In this document: piece by piece, positions 1 to 6,628 of the stretch
How positions within the stretch are numbered: the first letter of the stretch is position 1
Layout: each line of letters begins with the position of its first letter
NCBI GenBank assembly: GCA_002391555.1
Contig: DGFG01000085.1
Coordinates: 1-6,819 of the forward strand
Length of the DNA: 6,819 bases
Direction of reading: 5' to 3'
Origin: Firmicutes bacterium UBA3906
GTDB lineage: Bacteria; Bacillota; Clostridia; Caldicoprobacterales; DTU083
Notes under the pieces: model-generated
Seen by the model: only the letters and a program-made list of their open reading frames with translations
What the model was told of the DNA's origin: nothing
The model's database searches: none
Translations under genes and position numbers: made by a program

Positions 1-599
1 AGAGAGGCTATTCTGGTTTGATTATGACAGATCACTTTTTTAATGGTAACACAGGGATAAGAGCTGGCCTACCATGGGATAAAAGAGTAGATTTATTCTT
101 AAAGGGCTATGAGGACGCACTAGCCGAGGGAGAAAAAATAGGCTTTAGGGTTTTTTTAGGCTGGGAATATGCAGATAGGGGTATGGAGTTTTTAACCTAT
201 GGCCTAGATAAGGAGTTTCTACTTGACCACCCTGATATGCTTTTATGGACTATAGAAAAATACCTTACTGCCGCAAGACAAGCAGGAGCATTTATTGTAC
301 AAGCCCATCCATTTAGGGAGGCATCCTATATTAAAGAGATTAGGCTATATCCTGATTATGTAGATGGTGTAGAAGTAGTCAATACTAGCCATAGAGATCC
401 TAGTTATGATAAAAAGGCCCTTGAGTTTGCTATTGAAAATAAACTTTTGATGACCTCTGGATCAGATAGTCACAGTATTGATTATAAGCTAACTGGAGGG
501 ATGGCCTTTGAGCATAAACTAGAGTCTATAGAGGACTTTATCAAGGCCACTAGAAGTGGTAACTACAGTTTATTAGGTTACAAATCAGAGGCTAGGTAA
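1..599 (+). CDS. PHP-domain metal-dependent phosphoesterase, 5'-truncated
   Basis: This is the C-terminal part of a PHP-domain protein, probably a cytoplasmic metal-dependent phosphoesterase related to histidinol phosphatases. The substrate is unknown. The frame is open to the left edge (codons from base 3), and residues just before the TTG at 18 (Arg-Gly-Tyr-Ser-Gly) already read as PHP sequence, so that TTG is not the true start. The missing N-terminus would carry the HxH metal motif. Counting from the TTG, later metal-ligand motifs are present: Thr-Asp-His at 4-6, Gly-Trp-Glu with Glu50, Ala-His-Pro with His97, Asn-Thr-Ser-His with His125, and Gly-Ser-Asp-Ser-His with Asp150 and His152. 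The visible site therefore looks intact. A 75-base gap with no terminator leads to the next gene, so co-transcription is possible. The family call is firm; the function is open. Confidence 0.85.
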   Translation, partial: RGYSGLIMTDHFFNGNTGIRAGLPWDKRVDLFLKGYEDALAEGEKIGFRVFLGWEYADRGMEFLTYGLDKEFLLDHPDMLLWTIEKYLTAARQAGAFIVQAHPFREASYIKEIRLYPDYVDGVEVVNTSHRDPSYDKKALEFAIENKLLMTSGSDSHSIDYKLTGGMAFEHKLESIEDFIKATRSGNYSLLGYKSEAR

Positions 600-674
600 A
601 AATTATAGTTAGTAGGGCTCTAAAAAGGGTTATTATAAATATGATGCGCTAATAATCTAGATGGAGGTAGTTCT

Positions 675-1847
675 ATGAATAATTTTACTTTTCAAAACAC
701 AACAAAAATTATCTTTGGTAAAGACACAGAAGGTCAAGTAGGCCATGAGCTAAAGAAGCATGGCAAAAGGGTTCTATTAGTATACGGTGGGGGTAGTATA
801 AAAAAGACTGGTCTATATGACAAAATTGTAAAGTCCCTAAATGACAATGATATATATCATACTGAGCTTTATGGTGTTGTACCAAATCCAAGAGTGAGCC
901 TAGTTCGAGAGGGTATAAAGCTTTGTAGGAATGAGAAAATAGATTTTATTCTAGCTGTAGGTGGAGGAAGTGTTATCGACACAGCAAAGGGGATTGCTAT
1001 AGGAGTACCCTATGACGGCGATGTTTGGGACTTTTATGATGGTAGTGTACAGATAGAGACGGCTCTACCTATAGGTGTAGTCCTAACCATACCAGCTGCA
1101 GGCAGTGAAGCTAGCTCAAGCTCTGTCCTGACCAATGAGGACGGATGGTACAAGCTAGGTACGGGAAGTGACCTAATAAGACCAAAGTTTGCAATTTTAA
1201 ACCCTGAACTTACATATACACTACCACCATATCAGACTGCAAATGGGGCGTCAGATATTATGGCACATGTCATGGAAAGGTATTTTACAAATACCAAGGA
1301 TGTAGACTTTACTGATAGGCTATGTGAAGCTACTCTAAAGACTGTGATATCAAATGTACCAACTGCTATAGCTGAGCCAGATAACTATGCTGCAAGAGCA
1401 GAGATTATGTGGGCAGGGACAATAGCACACAATGACCTGCTCGGTACAGGTCGTGACCAGGATTGGGCATCACACAATATAGAACATGAGTTAAGTGCCA
1501 TTTATGATGTAGCACACGGGGCAGGCCTAGCAGTTATTTTCCCAGCTTGGATGAAATATGTCTACAAGCATAATGTTGATCGATTTGCTCAGTTTGCTGT
1601 CCGTGTATTCAATGTTGATTATGACTTTAACAATCCAGACAAGACTGCCTTAGAAGGGATAGAAAGACTCAAGCAGTTTTTCACAAGTATAGGTTTACCT
1701 ATTACCCTAGAGCAACTAGGAATAGAGGATAACCGTTTTGAAGAGATGGCCGATAAGTGTACAAATGGTGGCAAAATGGAATTAGGTGGCCTAGTTAAGC
1801 TTAATAAAGAAGATATAATTGAGATCTATAAACTAGCTAAAAAATAG
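675..1847 (+). CDS. Iron-containing alcohol dehydrogenase, YqhD/butanol dehydrogenase type
   Basis: This 390-residue protein is a complete group III (metal-dependent) alcohol dehydrogenase. It should reduce aldehydes such as butanal to alcohols in the cytoplasm using NAD(P)H. The N-terminal nucleotide-binding domain shows Gly-Gly-Gly-Ser-Ile-Lys-Lys-Thr-Gly at 38-46 and Gly-Gly-Gly-Ser-Val-Ile-Asp at 96-102. The first motif resembles the NADPH-binding loop of YqhD. The helical C-terminal domain carries the metal ligands Asp194, His198, His267 and His281, the same positions I recall for E. coli YqhD. Length is normal for the family. GGAGG at 663-667 lies 7 bases before the ATG, which fixes the start. 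The upstream gap shows only a weak TATAAA (634-639) with no matching -35, so expression from the upstream gene is possible. A terminator follows. The physiological substrate cannot be read from the sequence. Confidence 0.95.
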   Translation: MNNFTFQNTTKIIFGKDTEGQVGHELKKHGKRVLLVYGGGSIKKTGLYDKIVKSLNDNDIYHTELYGVVPNPRVSLVREGIKLCRNEKIDFILAVGGGSVIDTAKGIAIGVPYDGDVWDFYDGSVQIETALPIGVVLTIPAAGSEASSSSVLTNEDGWYKLGTGSDLIRPKFAILNPELTYTLPPYQTANGASDIMAHVMERYFTNTKDVDFTDRLCEATLKTVISNVPTAIAEPDNYAARAEIMWAGTIAHNDLLGTGRDQDWASHNIEHELSAIYDVAHGAGLAVIFPAWMKYVYKHNVDRFAQFAVRVFNVDYDFNNPDKTALEGIERLKQFFTSIGLPITLEQLGIEDNRFEEMADKCTNGGKMELGGLVKLNKEDIIEIYKLAKK

Positions 1848-1863
1848 GGTTATTGTATGAGAT

Positions 1864-1906
1864 AAAAGCAAGGCATTTACCTGATTAAGGGGTCTACCTT
1901 GCTTTT
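1864..1906. terminator. Bidirectional rho-independent terminator between convergent genes
   Basis: AAAAGCAAGG at 1864-1873 pairs perfectly with CCTTGCTTTT at 1897-1906, giving a 10-bp stem. The 23-base loop may form a short inner stem. On the plus strand the stem runs into a T-rich tract (1903-1908). On the minus strand the A-run at 1864-1867 becomes TTTT after the stem. It sits exactly between the stop of the alcohol dehydrogenase and the stop of the AraC gene, so it likely ends both transcripts. The long loop makes it weaker than the terminator after aguA. Confidence 0.8.
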
Positions 1907-2704
1907 TTATTTTATCTTGGCTGTTTTACCCCAGATTGAAGGTGACAGGCCAGTAATTTTTTTAAAGACCTTGCTAAAGTAGAATATATCATCAAAACCG
2001 CACCTTAAAGCAGTTTCGTTTACTGAGTATTCACCAGTTGACAAGATGTCGCAGGCCTTATTGATACGTATTCTTTGAGTATACTCATTTATAGTATAAC
2101 TAGTAAGCTTGCGAAATAGAGAACCCATATAAACAGGGTGTAGCTGTACAAGGTCTGATAGCTCTTCTTTACTAATTTTTCTATGGTAGTTTTCTAATAT
2201 ATACTCTTTAATTTTTTCTACCCGATTATCCACAACAGGACTTGGGTCATTTTGAGTAGAAGCCCAAGTATATATATGGTGTAAAATAACTAGGAACAAA
2301 CCAACAGCCTTTAACTTATATGATCGCTTACGTTCTAGCCATACTATATTAAATTCTCTTAAAAGCTGTATAAAATAGGGGTCTCTAGGTAGAGTCATTG
2401 CAATGGGTAGGGGTAATACATCAAAATCATCAGGGCCTAGTATATTAAAGTTAAAGGCAAATGAATGCATTTTTTCATCAGTATCTGTGCTTGCTTCTCG
2501 GGTACTACCCTTTGGTATGTAGATGAGGTCACCTTCTTTTAGGTCATAGGACACGCCATTTACGATATATCTAGCCCTGCCTTTATAAATAAAGGTAAGG
2601 TCATGGAAATCAATCTTGTCCTTTTTAATTTTCCATGATTGGCTAGCCTTTCTTTCTATAAAGTAATGTATATCGGGAAGAAGCACAATACTCTTTTTTG
2701 ACAT
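1907..2704 (-). CDS. AraC-family transcriptional regulator with cupin sensor domain
   Basis: This 265-residue protein is a DNA-binding regulator of the AraC/XylS family. The N-terminal half (about residues 30-85) looks like the small cupin ligand-binding domain: a beta-rich stretch with Tyr-Lys-Gly-Arg-Ala at 40-44 and Glu-Gly-Asp-Leu-Ile-Tyr-Ile-Pro at 57-64. The C-terminal domain (about 160-258) holds two helix-turn-helix units, near 178-199 and 226-249, with the signature Gly-Phe-Asp-Asp-Ile-Phe-Tyr-Phe-Ser-Lys-Val-Phe-Lys-Lys around 236-249 and Thr-Gly-Leu-Ser-Pro at 251-255. I start at the ATG at 2704 rather than the in-frame TTG at 2719, because a ribosome binding site lies between them. 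The gene is divergent from aguA with 123 bases between starts, so it most likely activates aguA in response to a xylan-derived sugar. That role is inferred from position. Confidence 0.92.
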   Translation of the reverse strand: MSKKSIVLLPDIHYFIERKASQSWKIKKDKIDFHDLTFIYKGRARYIVNGVSYDLKEGDLIYIPKGSTREASTDTDEKMHSFAFNFNILGPDDFDVLPLPIAMTLPRDPYFIQLLREFNIVWLERKRSYKLKAVGLFLVILHHIYTWASTQNDPSPVVDNRVEKIKEYILENYHRKISKEELSDLVQLHPVYMGSLFRKLTSYTINEYTQRIRINKACDILSTGEYSVNETALRCGFDDIFYFSKVFKKITGLSPSIWGKTAKIK

Positions 2705-2710
2705 AAGAAA

Positions 2711-2717
2711 CACTCCC
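2711..2717 (-). promoter_or_regulatory. Ribosome binding site that decides the AraC-gene start
   Basis: The minus strand reads GGGAGTG here. The GGGAG core (2717-2713) is 8 bases before the ATG at 2704, an ideal spacing. The upstream TTG at 2719 would overlap this site and has no comparable Shine-Dalgarno sequence of its own, so the shorter protein is preferred. Confidence 0.75.
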
Positions 2718-2743
2718 AAATTCTTTTAAAATTACAAGTATCT

Positions 2744-2773
2744 TTGTCCCTTATATGGATTATATCATATATA
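2744..2773 (+). promoter_or_regulatory. Weak candidate aguA promoter in the divergent intergenic region
   Basis: TTGTCC (2744-2749) and TATATA (2768-2773) are separated by 18 bases and would serve aguA. Both boxes are imperfect, which fits a promoter that needs an activator such as the divergent AraC protein. The stretch is very AT-rich, so chance matches are likely. It contains the palindrome CATATATATG (2766-2775) and a repeated TATATG at 2752-2757 and 2770-2775. It overlaps the regulator's own -10 region on the other strand. Confidence 0.3.
2759..2767 (-). promoter_or_regulatory. Candidate extended -10 promoter of the AraC gene
   Basis: On the minus strand the sequence is TGATATAAT, a perfect TATAAT (2764-2759) preceded by the TGn extension. 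No good -35 box is visible; the best 17-base-spaced hexamer is TACATA (2787-2782). Extended -10 promoters can work without a strong -35. It would give a leader of roughly 45-50 bases. Confidence 0.55.
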
Positions 2774-2827
2774 TGTCTTAGTATGTATATAGGTGTTACT
2801 TACTAAACAGGCTGGAGGTCTAGAAAA

Positions 2828-4921
2828 ATGACTAATAATAGCTTTGAAGCTAATGCTAGGGATAATAAGACTAGGGCATACGATGATTGCTGGTTACGCC
2901 TTGATGGTATAAAGGATAGTTCATTTCAAAAAAACTATAGAAGATGCTTGGAATCTGTATACTGCAAAGCTGATACAAGACTTGCTAAAACAGCCTTAAA
3001 TGAGCTCTTATCCGGTCTTACAAGGCTTACAGGAAGCAGTCCAAAAGTAGTGGATGATCCAGAGTCTAGTTGCATAATTTTATCTATTTTGGCTTTTGAT
3101 AAAGAGATAGATTCTGCCTTAGCGACCAATGAGATAGCTAAACTACAGCCAGAAGGTTTTTTAATAAAAGCGGTCAAGGATAATAAAGGCAGTAAGATCT
3201 ATATAACTGCAAAAACAGATAAAGGCCTTCTTTATGGTGTGTTTAGATTCCTTTTATATTTAGACCAACAAAAAGAGATTGGCAAATTACATCTGCTTGA
3301 AAACCCCAAGAACCCAATTCGTATGATAAACCAATGGGATAATCTAGATGGGTCCATAGAAAGAGGCTATGCAGGTAGGTCTATTTTCTATCAAAACAAC
3401 ATCCTGACCACAGATATGGCAAGGGTTAAGTATTATGCCCGTATGCTAGCATCAGTTGGTATTAACGCTATAGCTATAAATAACGTGAATGCTCACAAGG
3501 AAGAGACAAGACTAATAGCTGATAAAATTCATATGGTAAAAGAGATTAATGACATCTTTCGTGACTATGGCATAAGGGTATTTTTAAGTATAAATTATGC
3601 TAGTCCTATAGATATAGGAGGCCTATCAAGTGCAGACCCTTTAGATGATGAGGTTGCTAAATGGTGGGTAGATAGGGTTGCCTATATTTACAAAAACATA
3701 CCTGATTTCGGGGGCTTTTTAGTAAAGGCTGACTCCGAAAACAGACCAGGACCCTTTACCTATAACCGAAATCATGCAGAAGGAGCAAATATGCTAGCTG
3801 CTGCACTCAAACCTTACGGTGGCCTACTGATATGGCGGTGCTTTGTCTACAATTGTCAGCAGGACTGGCGAGATCTGACTATTGATAGGGCTAAGGCAGC
3901 CTATGAAAACTATCATTATCTTGATGGTAGCTTTGCTGACAATGTGATATTACAGATCAAAAACGGCCCTATGGACTTCCAAGTGAGAGAACCGGTATCC
4001 CCACTAATCGGGACCATGGAAAGAACCAATCAAATGCTTGAGCTACAGATAACACAGGAATATACAGGCCAACAAAGGCATTTATGCTACCTAGTCCCTC
4101 AATGGAAGGAAATTCTAGACTTTGATACAAGGGCTAAGGGCCAAGGTTACCCTGTGAAAAAACTTGTTAATGGCTCTACCTTTCCCATGAAGCATTGTGG
4201 TATTACTGCTGTAAGTAACATTGGTACTGACTATAATTGGACTGGCCATTATTTAGCCCAAGCTAATCTATATGGCTATGGAAGGTTAACCTGGGATCCT
4301 GACTTAGCTACTGAGACTATAACCGAGGAATGGATAATTTCTACCTTTGGACCTAAACAAGAGCTGATAGATACTATTAGTAAAATGCTTATAAGCTCAT
4401 GGCCTATCTATGAGAATTATACCTCGCCCCTTGGAATAGGATGGATGGTAAACCCAGACCATCATTATGGCCCTAGTGTAGATGGCTATGAGTATTCAAA
4501 ATGGGGGACTTATCATAGGGCTGATTTTAAAGCTATAGGGGTGGACAGAACTGTAGCCAAGGGAACTGGCTTTACAAGACAATATAGAAAAGATAACTAT
4601 CTTATGTTCGAAAACATTGAAACTTGTCCCGAGGAGCTAATACTATTTTTCCATAGGCTACCCTATACCTACAGGCTAAAGAGCGGAAAAACCATTATTC
4701 AACATATATATGATACTCATTTTGAAGGGGTAGACCAGGCAATTAGACTAAAAGAGCAATGGGAAAAGCTAAATGGAATGATAGATGAAAAGAGGTTTAG
4801 TCACGTATTAGATAGATTAAAGCAGCAAATAGACCATGCCAAAGAATGGAGAGATGTAATAAACTCCTACTTCTACAGAAAGACAGGTATCTGCGATATT
4901 CATAGCAGGAAAATATACTAA
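2828..4921 (+). CDS. aguA: GH67 alpha-glucuronidase, cytoplasmic
   Basis: This 697-residue protein is a glycoside hydrolase family 67 alpha-glucuronidase. It removes (4-O-methyl)glucuronic acid from the non-reducing-end xylose of aldouronic acids made from glucuronoxylan. The layout is an N-terminal alpha/beta domain (about 20-155), a central TIM barrel (about 160-480) and a helical C-terminal domain. The likely general acid is Glu304 in Lys-Ala-Asp-Ser-Glu, and the activating pair is Asp383 in Gly-Pro-Met-Asp-Phe-Gln and Glu411 in Thr-Gln-Glu-Tyr. These match, as I recall them, Geobacillus AguA Glu285, Asp364 and Glu392 at a constant offset of 19, so the site is intact and the N-terminus is about 19 residues longer. 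There is no signal peptide, so it acts on imported oligosaccharides. GGAGGT at 2814-2819 lies 8 bases before the ATG. It stands alone between the divergent regulator and a terminator, with no transporter or xylanase gene nearby in view. Confidence 0.96.
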   Translation: MTNNSFEANARDNKTRAYDDCWLRLDGIKDSSFQKNYRRCLESVYCKADTRLAKTALNELLSGLTRLTGSSPKVVDDPESSCIILSILAFDKEIDSALATNEIAKLQPEGFLIKAVKDNKGSKIYITAKTDKGLLYGVFRFLLYLDQQKEIGKLHLLENPKNPIRMINQWDNLDGSIERGYAGRSIFYQNNILTTDMARVKYYARMLASVGINAIAINNVNAHKEETRLIADKIHMVKEINDIFRDYGIRVFLSINYASPIDIGGLSSADPLDDEVAKWWVDRVAYIYKNIPDFGGFLVKADSENRPGPFTYNRNHAEGANMLAAALKPYGGLLIWRCFVYNCQQDWRDLTIDRAKAAYENYHYLDGSFADNVILQIKNGPMDFQVREPVSPLIGTMERTNQMLELQITQEYTGQQRHLCYLVPQWKEILDFDTRAKGQGYPVKKLVNGSTFPMKHCGITAVSNIGTDYNWTGHYLAQANLYGYGRLTWDPDLATETITEEWIISTFGPKQELIDTISKMLISSWPIYENYTSPLGIGWMVNPDHHYGPSVDGYEYSKWGTYHRADFKAIGVDRTVAKGTGFTRQYRKDNYLMFENIETCPEELILFFHRLPYTYRLKSGKTIIQHIYDTHFEGVDQAIRLKEQWEKLNGMIDEKRFSHVLDRLKQQIDHAKEWRDVINSYFYRKTGICDIHSRKIY

Positions 4922-4948
4922 CAGGGTTTTGACAAGAGAATCACTTTT

Positions 4949-4979
4949 AAAGTGCACCCATCTAAAGGTGCACTTTTTT
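4949..4979 (+). terminator. Rho-independent terminator after aguA
   Basis: AAAGTGCACC (4949-4958) pairs perfectly with GGTGCACTTT (4967-4976) around an 8-base loop, followed by a T-run (4974-4979) and more T-rich sequence. It begins 27 bases after the aguA stop and precedes the promoter of the next gene. It therefore closes aguA as a single-gene transcript. Confidence 0.92.
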
Positions 4980-5000
4980 ATTTAACTTTGTAAAAATATA

Positions 5001-5029
5001 TTGACAAATAAGCTTAATAGGAATATCAT
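5001..5029 (+). promoter_or_regulatory. Sigma-A-type promoter of the Rrf2-cysK unit
   Basis: A perfect -35 box TTGACA (5001-5006) is followed after 17 bases by TATCAT (5024-5029), four of six matches to TATAAT. Transcription should begin near 5036, giving a leader of about 40 bases before the TTG start. It lies just after the aguA terminator and is the best promoter in the window. It is overlapped by repeated GGAAT boxes, so repression is plausible. Confidence 0.75.
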
Positions 5030-5056
5030 ATAAAACACATAGGAATACTAGGTATT
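5017..5056. promoter_or_regulatory. Candidate Rrf2/CymR operator: ATAGGAATA direct repeat plus inverted repeat
   Basis: ATAGGAATA occurs at 5017-5025 and again at 5039-5047, a start-to-start distance of 22 bases or about two helical turns. The second copy runs into an inverted repeat, AATAC (5044-5048), TAG, GTATT (5052-5056). The first copy overlaps the -10 box and the second lies just past the predicted start of transcription, good positions for a repressor. GGAAT is, from memory, a core of CymR sites in Bacilli. Assignment to the adjacent regulator is inference. Confidence 0.45.
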
Positions 5057-5075
5057 AAAATGGAGTTGAGTTAGA

Positions 5076-5513
5076 TTGAAAATATCTTCAAAGGGTAGGT
5101 ATGGACTTATCGCAATGCTTGACCTTGCTATTCATTCGAGGGAATTGCATATATCATTAAATAGTATTGCCCAAAGGCAAGGAGTTTCAGCCAGCTACCT
5201 AGAACAAGTTTTTTCTATGCTAAGAAAGGCTGGCCTTATATCCAGTATCAAGGGGGCCCAAGGAGGTTATTCCTTAAGCACCAAGCCAGATAAGATTAGT
5301 GTAGGAGACATTCTCAGGGCATTAGAGGGTGAACTAACTGTCACTGACCAGCAGGAACAAGGGATTAATAGTATCCAAGACTGTGTCAGGATAAGGGTAT
5401 GGGATCAGCTTAATCAACATATAAATGATTTTGTAGATTCAATAACACTAGAGGATTTAGTTAACGAATATAACAAACAATTAAGTGAAGGAAATTATAT
5501 GTACTATATTTAA
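5076..5513 (+). CDS. cymR: Rrf2-family regulator, CymR-like
   Basis: This 145-residue protein is an Rrf2-family winged helix-turn-helix repressor. The N-terminus Met-Lys-Ile-Ser-Ser-Lys-Gly-Arg-Tyr-Gly is the family hallmark. The recognition helix spans about 38-50, and the wing has Lys-Gly-Ala-Gln-Gly-Gly-Tyr (59-65). Unlike IscR or NsrR it has one cysteine (Cys103), so no three-cysteine iron-sulfur site. Cysteine-poor form, the end Tyr-Met-Tyr-Tyr-Ile and the neighbouring cysK point to CymR, the regulator of cysteine synthesis that works bound to CysK. The start is TTG: it is the only one placing the hallmark at residue 1, with GGAG (5062-5065) 10 bases upstream. The ATG at 5060 is out of frame. 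The gene is followed after 30 bases by cysK without a terminator. The Rrf2 family is certain; the CymR role is a strong inference. Confidence 0.88.
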   Translation: MKISSKGRYGLIAMLDLAIHSRELHISLNSIAQRQGVSASYLEQVFSMLRKAGLISSIKGAQGGYSLSTKPDKISVGDILRALEGELTVTDQQEQGINSIQDCVRIRVWDQLNQHINDFVDSITLEDLVNEYNKQLSEGNYMYYI

Positions 5514-5543
5514 ATTTAAATGAATTAAAAAGGAGAAATTAAA

Positions 5544-6479
5544 ATGATGAAAATTGCAAAAAATATTACAGATCTTATTGGTAATACACCCCTTTTAGAA
5601 CTAAGCAACTTTAGCAAGAATAAAAACCTAAAGGCTAAGCTAATAGCAAAGCTTGAGTATTTCAATCCCTTAGGTAGTGTAAAAGATAGGATAGGCTATG
5701 CAATGATAAAGGATGCAGAGGATAGAGGCCTTATAAACAAGGATACAGTTATAATCGAACCCACCAGTGGCAACACTGGAATAGCCTTAGCAGCTGTAGC
5801 AGCAGCTAGAGGCTACAGGCTAATACTAACTATGCCAGAAACCATGAGTATAGAAAGGAGAAACCTATTAAAAGCTCTAGGCGCTGAGCTAGTCTTGACA
5901 CCTGGACCTGAAGGTATGAATGGTGCAATAAAGGCGGCGGAAGACCTAGCTTTAGCCCATGAGAACTCCTTTATACCCCAACAGTTTAAAAATCCTGCCA
6001 ATCCTAAAATACACAGGGAAACAACAGCATTAGAAATATTAAGAGATACACAGGGCCAGATTGATGCATTTGTAAGTGGGATAGGCACTGGTGGAACTAT
6101 TACAGGAGTAGGGGAGCTACTAAAGGAAAACAACCCCAATATAAGGGTGATAGCAGTAGAACCTTCAGCCTCAAATGTATTATCAGGCGGTAAACCAGGC
6201 TCTCATAAAATACAGGGTATAGGAGCAGGTTTTGTACCTGAAGTCCTAAATACTAGAATCATTGATGAGATAGTCCAGGTTGATAATGATGATGCCTTTA
6301 CAGCCTCAAGAGACCTATCAAAAGCAGAGGGCTTGTTAGTAGGCATATCAGCAGGAGCAGCAGTGCATGCCGCAGTAGAGCTGGCAAAACGTCCTGAGTA
6401 TGAAGGCAAAACTATAGTAATACTGCTTCCTGATACAGGAGAAAGATATTTATCTACAGCCTTGTACCAAGAAGACTGA
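5544..6479 (+). CDS. cysK: Cysteine synthase (O-acetylserine sulfhydrylase A)
   Basis: This 311-residue PLP enzyme makes L-cysteine from O-acetyl-L-serine and sulfide in the cytoplasm. Family length is normal. Lys47 in Gly-Ser-Val-Lys-Asp-Arg forms the PLP Schiff base. The substrate loop Pro-Thr-Ser-Gly-Asn-Thr-Gly is at 73-79, the phosphate-binding loop Gly-Thr-Gly-Gly-Thr at 181-185, and Ser269 in Gly-Ile-Ser-Ala-Gly should contact the pyridine nitrogen. There is no C-terminal CBS domain, so cystathionine beta-synthase is unlikely; the motifs fit CysK better than CysM. AGGAG (5531-5535) lies 8 bases before the first ATG; a second in-frame ATG at 5547 could also start, changing the protein by one residue. 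It sits 30 bases after the CymR-like gene, probably in the same transcript, and is followed by a terminator. In Bacillus, CysK also acts as the CymR corepressor. Confidence 0.96.
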   Translation: MMKIAKNITDLIGNTPLLELSNFSKNKNLKAKLIAKLEYFNPLGSVKDRIGYAMIKDAEDRGLINKDTVIIEPTSGNTGIALAAVAAARGYRLILTMPETMSIERRNLLKALGAELVLTPGPEGMNGAIKAAEDLALAHENSFIPQQFKNPANPKIHRETTALEILRDTQGQIDAFVSGIGTGGTITGVGELLKENNPNIRVIAVEPSASNVLSGGKPGSHKIQGIGAGFVPEVLNTRIIDEIVQVDNDDAFTASRDLSKAEGLLVGISAGAAVHAAVELAKRPEYEGKTIVILLPDTGERYLSTALYQED

Positions 6480-6495
6480 TATTGTGGCCATAGTG

Positions 6496-6528
6496 ATAAA
6501 ACGCCTAGAGAGACCTAGGTGTTTTATT
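6496..6528 (+). terminator. Rho-independent terminator after cysK
   Basis: ATAAAACGCCTAG (6496-6508) pairs with CTAGGTGTTTTAT (6515-6527), 13 bp with a single G-T wobble, around a 6-base loop AGAGAC. The descending arm ends in TTTTATTT. It starts 17 bases after the cysK stop and closes the Rrf2-cysK unit. Confidence 0.88.
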
Positions 6529-6561
6529 TAGTATGTAATAAGGGTGGACTATCCATAATAC

Positions 6562-6592
6562 TTGGTCCTACAAATAGATAGTATGATATAAT
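6562..6592 (+). promoter_or_regulatory. Extended -10 promoter of thyA
   Basis: A perfect TATAAT (6587-6592) is preceded by TGA, giving TGATATAAT (6584-6592). The nearest -35 candidate is TTGGTC (6562-6567), 19 bases upstream, which is slightly long but tolerable with an extended -10. Transcription would begin near 6599, giving a leader of about 30 bases. An imperfect hairpin, GGACTA (6546-6551) with TGGTCC (6563-6568), overlaps the -35 region; its meaning is unclear. Confidence 0.65.
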
Positions 6593-6628
6593 ATATAGTC
6601 AAGTGAAGCATAAAGGGGTTGTATTATT

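Noticed and set aside
600..674. Possible promoter between the PHP and alcohol dehydrogenase genes
   Set aside because: TATAAA at 634-639 exists, but no credible -35 box lies at the right distance, so it was not called.
709..891. Antisense open frame of 60 codons inside the alcohol dehydrogenase
   Set aside because: It lies wholly opposite a well-supported conserved gene and has no recognisable motif; it is a shadow of the real coding frame.
2935..3177. Antisense open frame of 80 codons inside aguA
   Set aside because: It is opposite the GH67 N-terminal domain and resembles no known protein; a chance shadow.
4929..4934. Perfect TTGACA just after the aguA stop
   Set aside because: No -10-like hexamer at 16-18 bases; that position falls in the terminator stem. 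The promoter at 5001-5029 is much better.
5076..5513. IscR or NsrR iron-sulfur sensor identity for the Rrf2 protein
   Set aside because: Those need three conserved cysteines in the central loop; only Cys103 is present.
5513..5543. Possible riboswitch or T-box leader before cysK
   Set aside because: The gap is only 30 bases and holds little beyond the ribosome binding site. The leader before the Rrf2 gene (about 40 bases) is also too short for a T-box.
5813..6139. Antisense open frame of 108 codons, rich in Ser, Pro and hydrophobic residues, inside cysK
   Set aside because: It is opposite conserved cysK sequence; its composition is what the reverse complement of that coding frame would give.
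6203..6409. Antisense open frame of 68 codons in the 3' part of cysK
   Set aside because: Same reason: fully opposite conserved PLP-enzyme motifs, with no independent support.
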